Positions 52,712-64,000 are shown, numbered from the stretch's first letter. The stretch: 64,000 nucleotides of DNA from Lotus japonicus (GCF_012489685.1 NC_080042.1:42212066-42276065); one strand, 5' to 3'. Translations and numbers: made by a program. Notes: generated by a model from the letters alone, not told the origin.

Positions 52712-53503
52712 TAAGGCTTAATTGCACTTTTGGTCCCCCAACTTTGCCTTCCTGCAAAAAACGTCCCCAAACTTTAAAATTAGCAAAAAAAACATCCCTG
52801 AAGTTTACACCCAATTGCAAAATTGGTTTTCCGTTAAATTCTGTCTTAAAACTAACGTTTTCTGGTTAAGAAAAAATAAAAGAAAAACATATTTCTTAAT
52901 CAAAACCATTAGATTAATTGGATCTGGGTTTCAACAATGAACCCACCATCACCAACCTCTCTTCACTCCACCACCATCACCCAAAACCCACCCACCACCA
53001 TCACCACCACCGGCGAACGGCGGCGAAGTCATCGGAGAAGAACTGAGGGTTGAAACCTCTTCTCCTCGTGGTGGGGATCATCATGGTGGTGTTCGTTTCT
53101 TCAAAGGCCGAAGGAATCAGCCGGAAAATCCATTTACAGGTGGCGCAGCCGGCGGCGGCGGAACGACTATCTGACTTGGGGGTTTTGTTACGGACGACGA
53201 GGGGAGTATGCTGGTGGTGGTGGTTCCTTAAGATGGCTCGTGGTTTGGCCGGGATCGGAAAGAGAAGGTTTGAGGAAGAACCAGATCCGGTTTCACTCGT
53301 AAACGGTGATGGATTTGATTGAATCCAAACTCAATTCGAGTGCTAGAGTTGTGAATCACTGAATCGTTTTGGCCCAGAAACTCAGAAAATTCAAAAACCC
53401 AAATGATCAAAACCACAAAAACTGAAAACCCCAATTGAGATTCTCCCTAAAAAAAGTGCAAAGGTGGTTCCTTTTTGTTCACCATTTGAAATTCAGGTTC
53501 CCT
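52712..53503. mobile_element. Partial Mutator-like element, cut by element E
   Basis: The left part reads gcttaattgcacttttggtc, a terminal sequence common in plant Mutator-like and Pack-MULE elements, followed by C-rich protein-like text (ccaccatcaccaccaccggc; a frame with ARGLAGIGKRRFEEEPDPV). The opposite terminal repeat is not present before the LTR at 53504, so either the element continues beyond element E (outside the window) or it is truncated. Low certainty. Confidence 0.35.
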
Positions 53504-54347
53504 TGGACCAGATGTCCTACACGATGCTAGGACAACATGTTCAACAATCGACTAACAGTAACAACAGTAATTAAAAACACAAGTAAACAAGACACAAGAA
53601 TTGTTAACCCAGTTCAGTGAAAAACTTCACCTACGTCTGGAGGGTTTTCACCAAAAGAAAGGAAATCCACTATCTCAAGATTCAGGAATTATAGACACTC
53701 ATGAACACCACAGTTCATAGTTCACTTTCTAATCTACCCAGTGTATTTCTACTTAGTATCTCAATCTAAGTATGAGAGCCCCTATCACTTTCTCTCAATC
53801 ACTGCCTTATAGACAATCAACAATCAGAGTTTGCAGATGCAAACAACACAGATCATGACCTTGCTTTATAGAATCAATGAGCAAAGTATGATCACAAGAA
53901 ACAAAGAACAAAGAACAATAACAATCCTAAAAACTTAATCTCTCTATTAGCTTCGGTGGCCTTCAAGCTTTAGGTCTTTGTCCTTTTATAGACTTCAGCA
54001 GCGGTGGCTTGGGCAATAGGGTTTGCTTGGGCTGAAGTAACAAATTGCAGCAACAAATCAAAACTGAATCTCCAAGATATTGTTGCAAAATTCAAACGTG
54101 AAGATAGAAAACCAATCTTTTATAAAAGATTGTTTCAACAAATAACAACCCACAAATCAAACCCTTCTGGTACAGCTACTTGTTCCTCAAGTCACTACAA
54201 AAATATATCTTCATAAAATCTACAAGGGCCCACAAGTAACGTTCCAAAAAGAGGACTGATATCCTAGCAACACAAAGTCAGATGCCACGTCATCGGCTTC
54301 GACATCCGGTTGTTTTTGACAAAATGTAAGACAACAAAGTAACAACA
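53504..54347 (-). repeat. 3' LTR of Sirevirus E
   Basis: On the minus strand it starts TGTTGTTACTTTGTTGTC and ends near GGTCCA; about 844 bp. It is bordered at 54348 by the complement of a polypurine tract (atctccccttttg). The element's 5' LTR is beyond the window, so TSD and exact end are unverified. Confidence 0.75.
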
Positions 54348-54857
54348 ATCTCCCCTTTTGTCAAATTTTGTCTAAAACAACTTAATGAACAGAGAGGGTA
54401 AACAAAGAGAACCAAAGCTCCCCCTTAGTAGCAGACTCCCCCTCAAATGATGCATCCGAGTAACAACCAACACACTCCATAAAGCGCAGTTGGAAGGAAC
54501 ATGGCAGCAGAAACGTACTAACTATCCAACAAGTGCAAACAAGCAAACTTGAAGTAACTTAAACAAAAGCTAATCACCAAATGCATCAAGAGACATACAG
54601 TAGCTAAACAACCAGTCAATTACATGCCTATGTCTTGAACTTGTCTTCAAACTATTACAGACCAAAGCTACCAAGAAACAAAACCACGAGATTACATGCC
54701 TCTGTCTTGAACTTGTCTTCCAACTATTACAGACCAAAGCTACCAAGAAACAAAACACAGAGTTTTCACAGCTACACAGATCTACTCCCCCTTTTTAACA
54801 CAAATTTGGCAAAGGGTGCACAAACTACAGCCAAAAGAAAAGAACGAGAAACACAAA
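54348..54857 (-). promoter_or_regulatory. Multiple polypurine tracts and 72-bp tandem repeat of element E
   Basis: Plus-strand ctcccc runs at 54350, 54419, 54437 and 54785 are complements of polypurine tracts. Two 72-bp units (54619-54690 and 54691-54762), beginning attacatgcc, lie between the third and fourth tract. Confidence 0.7.
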
Positions 54858-56702
54858 CTAATCTTCAGAACTGGAGTCTCCTTCAGTTTCTTCTATACTC
54901 TCTTCAGATTCTCCCTCTTCTTCAGCGCTGGCATCCTGAGGAGTAGTAGCAGCACCACTTGGCTCACCCTCTTGACCTTCTTCCTCTTGAAGCTTGAGAA
55001 GCAAAGCATCAACCTTTAGCTTCCCTGCAGTGCTGATCCTAATAGTCTCCTGCAGAGCCTTAGAAACATCCATTAATTCAGCAATAATGGCCTTAGTGCT
55101 AGAGTCACTCATAGAAGCAGGGGCAGAAGTCCTGCTAAATGGCACAGCAATGTCTATGACATGTGGCTCCATAAACAATCGCTGATCCAGGGTAATGTGA
55201 ACACCCTTGGGCAAAGGAACCTCATCAGCCCTGATAATCTGAGGATGCTGTTGAAGAATGATCTCTGTAAGAAGAGATGGAAATGAGATGGGCAGCTTCA
55301 CAGCACAAGTATCAGCATGTTTCAGAGTCTGTTCAAACACAAAAGAACCAAAATCAAAATCAGTAGAAGTGCCAACTTTGTAGATCAGTCTGGCAAGAGC
55401 AGTAGAAACTCCAGAAGTATGTTGGGTAGGAACCCAATTCACAGCCCCAATCCTGTTAAGGATGGCGTACTTCACACTCAGTGTTCCTGTAGACAGCAAC
55501 TTCTTGATGCACCACTTCTTGACTTGACCAGCAGTGATCTCCTTGGCAACCACATCCAAGGACAGTTCCTCATCAACAAACTCAACAACACTTCTACCAA
55601 GTGCTTTGTTGATCACAGCAGGGGAGAATTCAACACATTTTGCCCTGACAAACACTTTTCTAAACTCAACACTTTCAGGAAGTCCCACTTCCACAGACAG
55701 ATTCACCAGAAATTCCCTCACCAGTTTTTCATAACACCTTCCTACCTTGAGAATGGTCTTCATCAGTCCAGTCTTTTCAATAAGTGCAACCACTTCCTTG
55801 CACTCAAGTACATCAGAGCCAACTTCCCTTTCCTTGGCAATTCTGCGTTGATACACATACTTCCACTTCTGGACATTACATTCAGCATGAAAGGACACAT
55901 TATCAATAGGAGCAGCAGGGACATTCTGAGGAATGCGTTTTCCTGCATACTTCTTCTTCTTCTCAGAAGGCAAGATGTCCTCGACATCCTCCTCAACATC
56001 TGACCCAGATTCCTCAGCAGCAATTGGAACCTTCTTCTTCTTGACACTCTTGGATTTAACTCCCTGTTGCTTACCTTTTCCCTTCACATCTTTTTTCTTA
56101 GACTTGGAAGTTGTTGGAGTGGACTTGGTCTTCTTCTTTGGATCAAGAACTCTTCTTTTTCTCTTGATCCTGGCAGCAACACTATCAGGCAGAGAAGCAG
56201 TTAAAGGAACATCATCAGAGTCATCACCAGAGATGTTCTGAACAGAAGCAGGAGCCTGGCTTGATTCCTTAGACTGAGAATCATCAATGGACACATGCAC
56301 TGGTTCATCCTCTTTCGAAGGAGAAGAAGAACCATGAGAATGAGTGGGTACACTTGAATCTTCACGAGCAGTGGATTCCTTCCCAGAAGTTTCTTGATCA
56401 GGGATATCTTCAGGTACAGAAGCCCTAACATCGGGCACAACATCTTGGTCGGAACTAATGGGAGAGTTTTCAGCAGAAAGATCTTCTTCATCTGTGACAT
56501 CCTCAATAATAGGAGCATTTGAGGGAGTCTTTTCACGAGCCTGAGACTGATACACCTTTTTTGCTGGGGTCTTGGTCGTCTTCTTCACAGACTTCTTCTT
56601 TGAATCTGATGAACCGTTCTTGAGGCCCATGCATTTCACACCAAGTGGAGTTCTTTCAACTTTGGCCTTGACAGAATCGTGCTTCCCTGATGCTTCAAAC
56701 AT
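54858..56702 (-). CDS. Envelope-like protein gene of Sirevirus E
   Basis: 614 codons from the ATG at 56702 (MFEASGKHDSVKAKVE); the frame is open further upstream but into inserted Athila LTR. Residues 1-250 are low-complexity, basic and Ser-rich (KKKSVKKTTKTPAKK, RIKRKRRVLDPKKKTKSTPT). About 270-500 is the putative plant transposon protein type region (WKYVYQRRIAKEREVGSDVL, LVREFLVNLSVEVGLPESVE, VKYAILNRIGAVNWVPTQHT). The tail is acidic (EEEGESEESIEETEGDSSSE). It has no obvious signal peptide or membrane span. The reading frame is intact, and the Athila insertion falls 144 bases upstream of the ATG. Confidence 0.8.
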   Translation of the reverse strand: MFEASGKHDSVKAKVERTPLGVKCMGLKNGSSDSKKKSVKKTTKTPAKKVYQSQAREKTPSNAPIIEDVTDEEDLSAENSPISSDQDVVPDVRASVPEDIPDQETSGKESTAREDSSVPTHSHGSSSPSKEDEPVHVSIDDSQSKESSQAPASVQNISGDDSDDVPLTASLPDSVAARIKRKRRVLDPKKKTKSTPTTSKSKKKDVKGKGKQQGVKSKSVKKKKVPIAAEESGSDVEEDVEDILPSEKKKKYAGKRIPQNVPAAPIDNVSFHAECNVQKWKYVYQRRIAKEREVGSDVLECKEVVALIEKTGLMKTILKVGRCYEKLVREFLVNLSVEVGLPESVEFRKVFVRAKCVEFSPAVINKALGRSVVEFVDEELSLDVVAKEITAGQVKKWCIKKLLSTGTLSVKYAILNRIGAVNWVPTQHTSGVSTALARLIYKVGTSTDFDFGSFVFEQTLKHADTCAVKLPISFPSLLTEIILQQHPQIIRADEVPLPKGVHITLDQRLFMEPHVIDIAVPFSRTSAPASMSDSSTKAIIAELMDVSKALQETIRISTAGKLKVDALLLKLQEEEGQEGEPSGAATTPQDASAEEEGESEESIEETEGDSSSED

Positions 56703-56846
56703 GATGATTTGAGTGAAACAACACTTTGAACACAGAAATTTGATGAGAAATTGAGAATGAAAGAAGTTAAAACTTGCAAAAATAAGAAGTATAAGCGGTT
56801 GAATAGAGACAATTTGCCGGTTGAAGGAGGTTATATAGCAGTTGGG

Positions 56847-58165
56847 TGATGACCCTATTTTAGTAGTGTTTTTAGGGTCATTTCTTTGTGTGTTTTGAGT
56901 CCTTTTGTTGAGTCTCATGTAGTGTTTCATGCATTCTCATGCATTTTTATCTTTTCTGTAGTCTTTATTTGGCTTTGGTAATTTAGTAGCATTTTAGGGA
57001 GTTTTCTTGCATTCTGAGTAGAGTTTAGGACTTGCATGGTTTTATTGTGTTAATTGAGGGATCTCATGTGCTAATAAGCTCTTTGAGCTTCTAGAATTTT
57101 CCTTGGCTTGTTGGTTAAGTTTCAGATCAGGAACTGAAGAAGAAAGAAGGGCAATAAGCATGGAATTGATGGAAACTTAAAGGGGATTGAAAAAAGGAGT
57201 TTCAGAAGCCAAAAAGCCCTTTCCAAGCGAGTTTAAGCGCCTAGGCGCTGGGGGATGGGCGCCTAGGCGCCAATTGGTCCAGAGAGCATGTTTTTTACAT
57301 GCAATTGGCGCTCAGGCGCTCTGAATTGGCGCCTGAGCGCCCAGACTCGACCTGTTTGCCTATAAATAGGATTTTTGTCATTCCTTTTGTAACTTTTGTC
57401 ATTTATATACATTCCTAAATAAGTTAGAAGTAGGGTTAGGCTCTGGAGCTTGAGGAGAAGCATTCTCCAAGTCCATGTTCCAGGTTTTATCCTTCTTTTC
57501 TTGTATGGATTCTATAGCCATGCTTGGCTAAAACCCCTTTTGCTTTGGGTTCTTTGTAAGACTTTGAATGTTTTAGCTATCAATCCTTTGCTATTCATGA
57601 TGTTCTGAGTAAACCCTTGAATCTCACTTCTATGCTTTATCTTTCAAGCTTGAATGCATGCTAGCTTCTTACTTTTCTATAATCATAACGATAGTTTGTT
57701 ATAGAATTGGGACTTGTTGTGAGATTACTCCTTCTATACTTTCTACTAGGAATAGAGGAAGGGTTGGGGTTTGTTGGCCTGATTTGTATGCTTAGTGCTT
57801 CTAGCAAATGTTTAGGTTATCAAGGAATTGAATCTATCTTTTGATTAGAAAGGGTTTTCTTTACGAGGCATCGATAGATGACTATCTAGGCTAGAACATC
57901 AAGGAGAGACTCAGGATTAATTGAATAGGAAGGTTTGCTAAAACTGAATTTGTTGAGCAAGAACCCAAGGCAATCTCATCTCTGAATTTCAATCGCTTTA
58001 TTACTTGATCACTTGTCTTTTTACAAACTCAAGAAACAACCAATTATTAAAACTGAATTTTACTTGCTTTTCAACCTTAAACTTGAATCTTAAACTGAAT
58101 TGCCACACCAATTCCCTGTGGTTCGATAATTTAAAACCCGGAGGTATTCGTACACTTGCGAATTG
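56847..58165 (+). repeat. 5' LTR of the Athila-type element
   Basis: TGATGACCCTATTTTAGTAG start. Palindromes GCGCCTAGGCGC at 57237 and 57259, GCGCTCAGGCGC at 57308 and its complement at 57329, then TATA (ctataaat) at 57360. The 3' end stops at aattg, where the 3' LTR continues accaaca, and gag sequence follows directly. Confidence 0.9.
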
Positions 58166-59974
58166 GTTGCAACATTTTATGATGGTCTACAATACTCTTG
58201 GAGATTTGTCCTAGATGCGGCTTCAAATGGCGAGTTCGATGCTCTTCCCCCACAAGCGGGTTATGACTTAATAGAAAAGATGGCAGCGAGAGCCATGAAC
58301 TCTGAAAATGATCGCCAAACCCGAAGGAGTAAGTTTGAAGTGGAAGCTTATGACAAGCTCTTGGCCTCCAACAAGCAACTCACCGAACAAGTGGCGGAGA
58401 TTCGAATGCATATTAAGGAGACCAAGGCTATTGGTGCAAGAATGACTTGTGTGGAGTACAAGTCTTGTGGTGGACCTCATGTTAGTAACTTGTGTACTGT
58501 CAATGCTGAGAGCAATGAAGCCAAAGCTATAGCTCAAGGAAGCATAGTTCCTTCCTCAAATCATGAACCTCTTGTCCAAACACAAGTTGTTGGAAAGGTG
58601 AATTGCAAGAGGAGCTTAGAGGAGCTATTGGAGAGTTGCATCAACCGCATGAACAACAACCATAAGAACCAAGAGGCGGCTATCAAGAACTTGGAGAACC
58701 AACTTGGCCAGCTAGCCAAGCAAATTGCCGAAAGGCCTCAAGGTAAATTTCCTTCCGATACTATCCCCAAACCCGAACAAGAAAATTCTGCTGTTGTTAC
58801 CACTAGGAGTGGGAGAGTGTTACATGAGTTAAAAAAGAAAGTAGAGGGAGAAAAAAGTGAGAAGATAGTTGAGGAGGAAGTGAGTATTCCTATTAAAACT
58901 AGAGTGATGAATGATCCTATTCCTGAACTTAGCAAAGTTCCATTTCCTAAAGCATTGGCTAAAAAGAATTTGGATAAAAAGTTTTCAAAATTTATGGATG
59001 TTTTTAAGAAACTCCATATTGATATCCCTTTTTCCGATGCTTTAGAGCAAATGCCTATCTATGCTAAGTTCATGAAGGACATTTTAAATAAGAGGAGGAA
59101 GTTGAGTGAGGTTGATGAAACTATTATGATGACCGAGGAGTGTAGTGTCATTTTGCAAAGGAAAATGCCTAAGAAGAGAAGGGATCCTGGGAGTTTTACT
59201 ATCCCAGTGGAGATTGAGGGGTTGACTGTTGTTGAAGCCTTGTGTGATTTGGGAGCAAGCATCAATTTGATGCCGCTTAGCATGTTTAGAAGGCTGAACT
59301 TAGGAGAGGTCACCCCGACCATGCTCTCCTTACAAATGGCGGACCGATCCCTAAAAACACCTTATGGGATCATTGAAGATGTTATGGTGAAGGTGGATAA
59401 GTATGTGTTCCCTGTGGACTTTGTGGTGCTGGACATGGAAGAGGATGCTAAGATTCCTCTCATTCTTGGCCGACCCTTCTTAGCCACTGGCAGGGCGAAG
59501 ATCGATGTTGATAAGGGTCAGCTCATTCTCAGAGTTGGTGAGGACAAGGTAAGATTTTCGGTTTTCAATCCTAATTTGCAAACTAACATTAATGATGGTT
59601 TTGTTTGTGACATGATCAAAAGCTTATCCAGGTCTTCAAAGGAGACCCCCAAGGTAAGTGAAAAAGATGTTGAGCTTAAAAAAGCTCTCATCAAGCTTGT
59701 TAGTGAAAACAAGTATGGGGGGTCTAAAGATGAGAATTTCCAAGCCCACACGGCCCGATTCACTCAAGCTAGTCAACTTGTAAAGATGGAAGGTGTGACT
59801 AGTGATGAGCTCAAGATTAAGCTCTTCCCTCACTCCTTGAAAGGGGGAGCAAGGATTTGGTATGATGGTTTAGATGATACCCTCTATTGGGAGGAGTTTT
59901 TCCAAAAGTTTTGTGCAAGGTTCCTACCTTGTACATGTGGTAAGAAGATTGATGGTAAGGAATTTCCTTCCTAA
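58166..59974 (+). pseudogene. gag: Athila-type gag and protease in permuted order
   Basis: The open frame starts in mid-gag (VATFYDGLQYSW, YDLIEKMAARAM) without an ATG at the LTR border. A zinc-knuckle-like segment (CGGPHVSNLC, residues about 102-111), an NQLGQLAKQIAERPQGKFPS block and an aspartic protease follow (CDLGASINLMPLSMF, IPLILGRPFLATGRAKIDV). After about residue 525 comes what is normally the earlier part of Athila gag (FTQASQLVKMEG, KLFPHSLKGGARIWYDGLDD, FFQKFCARFLP), and the frame stops. The gag pieces are therefore in reversed order around the protease. Confidence 0.8.
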
Positions 59975-61327
59975 CACCAAAGGAAGGAGAGTCCACCTAG
60001 GACTATAACTTAGGGCTGCTTGGGAGACAACCCAAGTCTTGTTTTCTTTTGCTTGTTTGTTTGTTGCATTTTGCAGGGAATGAGAGCATGGATTTTGGAG
60101 TCAGAGGTGTGTCTAAGGCCTCCATGGTAATTGGTAAAAGAAGGTCGACTCTTTCCCTTAGTTAAGCTCATGCATTTTTGCATATTTTTCCTTTGTAGAA
60201 CTTTTTTTTCTGGTTGATCATGCATTGTAAGTTAGAGTTGTTTTTGGGTCTTTACTTCCCTATACTCACATGTTTTTGCCCGTAGTTATGCTCTCTTACT
60301 TGTGCTGGTTTTGAAAATGTTTTTGTGAATACTTGTGTTTTCTTTTGGGGATGAGTGATTGCATGCTTTGGGGAAGAGAGGAGGAGACTTCGGTCTTCCG
60401 AGTGTTTCTTAAGGATAGAGTGGGTGTGAGTCCACAAGGGCCCATCTTAGGCCCTTCACCATAAATTTTCTCTGGAGGATCCTGACTCACTCGTACTTCT
60501 TGGTTCTGTATTGATTTCACTCTTTGCATGCTATGTGAAATTTGCACAATTCTTGAGACCTGTAGGTTTTTGAGCTTCAGAGTTTGTTGGCTTGAACATT
60601 TGTCCCTTGTTGTCCCTTTTGAGCCTATTGAAGATTTCTTTGTTAGCTATATGATTGGGATGGATGATAGGTTGGATTTTGGGGAGTGTTGGTCCTTGCA
60701 TTGTGTTGGAGCTAGCAATTAAAGTCGGGAATGTCTCTTGCCCCAAATGTAAAAAAAGAAGAAAGAGAAAAAGAGAAAAAAGACTCCTAATCAAGTTGGA
60801 GTTGAAAAAAAGAAAAAATAGAAGAAAAGAAAGTTGAAAAAGGGGTCAAGAGACTTGTGCTTAAAAAGTTTGTTGTTAAAGCTCCGGGGTTACTAATAGG
60901 ACCACACTCAAGATGCTTGAAGCTTTAGCCTTCCTTAGGGACCAACCACCTTCTACTTCACCAAGCCAACATTTCAACCCCTTGAAAGTCTCTTTGAATT
61001 TGTGCATGTTTGATATTTGTTGCTCTTGAGTGAATGATATCCAGAACCTATGAACTGCTTGTGTGCTCAGTGCACTAAATATATATCTCATCCTAGGAAT
61101 TTTAGATCTATATGCTTCTCATGATGGACTCTACACTTTCCTTTGTCTAAAAGTTGCATGAAGTGGATTGTTGTGTCTTTCTTTTGGAACCAGCTGTAGT
61201 TGCTAAATCCCCCGGTTTTGTGATAAGTATTCCCTGTTGAGCACTTGTGTTGGGAGCATTTCTTGCGCTTGAGGGCAAGCAAGTGTTATTTACGCTCGAG
61301 GACGAGCTGTCGTTGAGTATAGTGGTG
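59975..61327 (+). other. Athila-type 3' untranslated region
   Basis: Starts with gcttgggagacaacccaag (60015-60033), a sequence typical of the region after pol in Athila-type elements. It then continues without coding sequence to the 3' LTR; tttacgctcgaggacgagct at 61290-61309 is also typical. The polypurine tract before 61328 is not clear (gagtatagtggtg). Confidence 0.7.
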
Positions 61328-62647
61328 TGATGACCCTATTTTAGTAGTGTTTTTAGGGTCATTTCTTTGTGTGTTTTGAGTCCTTTTGTTGAGTCTCATG
61401 TAGTGTTTCATGCATTCTCATGCATTTTTATCTTTTCTGTAGTCTTTATTTGGCTTTGGTAATTTAGTAGCTTTTTAGGGAGTTTTCTTGCATTCTGAGT
61501 AGAGTTTAGGACTTGCATTGTTTTATTGTGTTAATTGAGGGATCTCATGTGCTAATAAGCTCTTTGAGCTTCTAGAATTTTCCTTGGCTTGTTGGTTAAG
61601 TTTCAGATCAGGAACTGAAGAAGAAAGAAGGGCAATAAGCATGGAATTGATGGAAACTTAAAGGGGATTGAAAAAAGGAGTTTCAGAAGCCAAAAAGCCC
61701 TTTCCAAGCGAGTTTAAGCGCCTAGGCGCTGGGGGATGGGCGCCTAGGCGCCAATTGGTCCAGAGAGCATGTTTTTTACATGCAATTGGCGCTCAGGCGC
61801 TCTGCGCCTGAGCGCCCAGACTCGACCTGTTTGCCTATAAATAGGCTTTTTGTCATTTCTTTTGTAACTTTTGTCATTTATATACATTCCTAAATAAGTT
61901 AGAAGTAGGGTTAGGCTCTGGAGCTTGAGGAGAAGCATTCTCCAAGTCCATGTTCCAGGTTTTATCCTTCTTTTCTTGTATAGATTCTATAGCCATGCTT
62001 GGCTAAAACCCCTTTTGCTTTGGGTTCTTTGTAAGACTTTGAATGTTTTAGCTATCAATCTTTTTCTATTCATGATGTTCTGAGTAAGCCCTTGAATCTC
62101 ACTTCTATGCTTTATCTTTCAAGCTTGAATGCATGCTAGCTTCTTACTTTTCTATAATCATAACGATAGTTTGTTATAGAATTGGGACTTGTTGTGAGAT
62201 TACTCCTTCTATACTTGCTACTAGGAATAGAGGAAGGGTTGGGGTTTGTTGGCCTGATTTGTATGCTTAGTGCTTCTAGCAAATGTTTAGGTTATCAAGG
62301 AATTGAATCTATCTTTTGATTAGAAAGGGTTTTCTTTACGAGGCATCGATAGATAACTATCTAGGCTAGAACATCAAGGAGAGACTCAGGATTAATTGAA
62401 TAGGAAGGTTTGCTAAAACTGAATTTGTTGAGCAAGAACCCAAGGCAATCTCATCTCTGAATTTCAATCGCTTTATTACTTGATCACTTGTCTTTTTACA
62501 AACTCAAGAAACAACCAATTATTAAAACTGAATTTTTCTTGCTTTTCAACCTTAAACTTGAATCTTAAACTGAATTGCCACACCAATTCCCTGTGGTTCG
62601 ATAATTTAAAACCCGGAGGTATTCGTACACTTGCGAATTGACCAACA
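61328..62647 (+). repeat. 3' LTR of the Athila-type element
   Basis: 1,320 bp, ending ttgaccaaca. Palindromes at 61718, 61740, 61789 and 61804; the last spacing is shortened by a 6-base deletion relative to the 5' LTR. TATA region ctataaat at 61836-61843. Confidence 0.9.
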
Positions 62648-62745
62648 TTGGGCAAAGAAGCAACCTTCTCTCTGCTGACGTCACAATGGCAGTTAATGAT
62701 GAGAAAGGTAAAACTAGTCGTTAACACCTTTAGGAACGTTGATTG

Positions 62746-63999
62746 CTATGCTCCTTCAAAGAGGCAAATCCCAAGATTTCCTCTTAATTTATCAAAAGTA
62801 CTCGCATCAAGGGGCTTTGTAAATATGCCAGCCAATTGTTTCTCAGTTGTAACATGCTCCAAAGTGACAATTTTATCCTCCACTAATTCCCTGATAAAAT
62901 GATGTCTTATGTCAATGTGCTTGGTCCTGCTATGCTGAATTGGATTCTTGGAAATATTGATTGCACTGAGATTGTCACAATACAATGTCATGACATCTTG
63001 TTCAACATCATACTCTTTGAGCATTTGCTTCATCCACATGAGTTGTGTGCAACTACTTCCAGCAGCAATATACTCAGCTTCTGCAGTTGATAAAGATACA
63101 CAGTTCTGCTTCTTACTAAACCACGAGATTAAATGTTTTCCTAAAAAGAAACAACCTCCTGATGTGCTTTTTCTGGCATCTGCACTACCTGCCCAATCTG
63201 CATCACAATATCCAACTAATGAAGAGTTTGTATCATGAGTATAAAGAATACCATAATCACTTGTGGCATTGATGTACTTGATGATTCTCTTTACTTGCAG
63301 TAGATGACTTGTTTTAGGAGCAGATTGGTATCTAGCACACACACCAACAGCAAAAGTGATATCAGGTCTACTAGCAGTAAGATACAACAAGCTTCCTATC
63401 ATGCTTCTGTAGAGACTTTGATCAACATCTTCTCCCTGCTCATCCTTGGTTAATTTAACATGAGTTGCAGCTGCAGTTCTTTTGTGACCTGACTTCTCTA
63501 AACCAAACTTCTTGACCAAGCCCTTGGCATATTTGCTCTGTGAGATAAACATGGAATCCTCCATTTGCTTAACTTATAGACCTAGGAAATAACTCAACTC
63601 ACCAACTAAGCTCATTTCAAACTCAGATTTCATTTGTTGAACAAAATGCTCCACCATCGTGTTTGACATTCCTCCAAAGACTATATCATCCACATAGATT
63701 TGTGCTATCATGAGCTTTCCTTTGTCATTCTTAACAAATAAGGTCTTGTCAATTCCTCTCTTGCAATAGCCATTACTAACAATAAATTCAGTAAGCCTCT
63801 CATACCAAGCTCTGGGAGCTTGCTTCAATCCATACAGTGCTTTCCTTAATTTGTATACATAATCTGGATGATGAGGGTCTATGAACCCTGTAGGTTGTTC
63901 TACATATACTCCTTCATTTAAGTAACCATTCAGAAATGCACTTTTGACATCCATCTGGTAGAGTCTGAACTTTAGAAGACATGCAACTCCTAACAACAA
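62746..63999 (-). pseudogene. pol: Element E reverse transcriptase and RNase H, partial
   Basis: Enters from the right edge in RT ([43 protein letters not shown]), then RNase H ([50 protein letters not shown]), ending GICLFEGA. One in-frame TAA at 63574-63576 (after SYFLGL) interrupts it; CAA to TAA would explain it, and the frame is otherwise continuous. 62653-62745 is spacer. Confidence 0.9.
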
Positions 64000-64000
64000 T

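Larger units (their letters stand above)
56847..62647 (+). mobile_element. Athila-type gypsy element, non-autonomous, rearranged
   Basis: 5,801 bp with LTRs at 56847-58165 and 61328-62647 and TSD ttggg (56842-56846 and 62648-62652). Only gag and protease coding remains; RT, RNase H and integrase are absent. The 5' LTR lacks its last bases, and no primer-binding site follows it, so the element cannot now be reverse transcribed. About ten single-base differences and one 6-base deletion separate the LTRs, so it is older than element B. It lies between pol and the env-like gene of element E. Confidence 0.9.
53504..63999 (-). mobile_element. Element E: Sirevirus, partial, running off the window
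   Basis: Minus-strand pol (from 63999), spacer, env-like gene, polypurine tracts and 3' LTR, interrupted by the Athila-type element at 56847-62647 (TSD ttggg). Its RT and env-like protein are clearly different from those of B and C, so it is a separate family. gag, protease, integrase and the 5' LTR lie beyond 64000. Confidence 0.85.

Noticed and set aside
53050..53322. 90-codon ORF with hydrophobic start (possible secreted protein)
   Set aside because: The start is not an ATG, and the sequence lies in a probable Mutator-like element with GC-rich protein-like debris.
55317..56003. 228-codon plus-strand ORF opposite the env-like gene of E
   Set aside because: Also a shadow ORF of a recognised coding region.

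Overview
The window looks like a transposable-element-rich stretch of a dicot nuclear genome, probably a legume. It is AT-rich, and its long open reading frames belong to plant LTR retrotransposons: Ty1/copia Sireviruses with envelope-like genes, and Ty3/gypsy elements of Athila and Tat type. It also holds a LINE tail, SINEs, Mutator-like elements and only one intact-looking host gene, a DUF3511-domain gene at 48308-48598. The legume assignment is inference from the abundance of SIRE-type elements.

Layout. 1-11.9 kb: small or decayed elements: a 1,009-bp Mutator-like TIR element with 9-bp target-site duplications (TSDs), two SINEs, a fold-back element, a solo Sirevirus LTR, a 5'-truncated LINE and a broken host-gene fragment. 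11.9-37.9 kb: Tat-type gypsy sequence (LTR fragments, gag, protease, RT) holding a nested stack. A composite element (12899-34768, TSD caacc) is bounded by two 139-bp TRIM-like LTRs but contains a Sirevirus coding region (element C). A younger complete Sirevirus (element B, 15626-27618, TSD atatg, LTRs differing at about 3 of 1,206 sites) sits inside C's env-like gene. 37.9-45 kb: an Athila-type solo LTR at a recombination joint, inverted copies of a coiled-coil ORF, and Tat LTR pieces. 45.2-47.0 kb: a Pack-MULE carrying fragments of a receptor-like kinase. 47-52.7 kb: the quietest part, with the DUF3511 gene and a solo LTR. 53.5 kb to the end: a third Sirevirus (E, running off the window) interrupted by an Athila-type element (56847-62647, TSD ttggg) whose gag segments are in permuted order.

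Most notable observations: (1) Element B carries, between its env-like gene and 3' LTR, a compact antisense gene with its own TATA box, a 130-codon coiled-coil ORF and a poly(A) signal; C and E lack this segment. (2) The TRIM/Sirevirus composite is joined at the shared tRNA-Met primer-binding site, as expected if a one-LTR circle recombined into a TRIM. (3) B and C both place protease-integrase-RT in the +1 frame relative to gag, suggesting a lineage-wide frameshift. (4) The Athila-type LTRs carry paired GCGC palindromes about 21 bp apart just upstream of a TATA box. Every pol-bearing element seen here is broken; the nonsense codons are all explicable as C-to-T changes.
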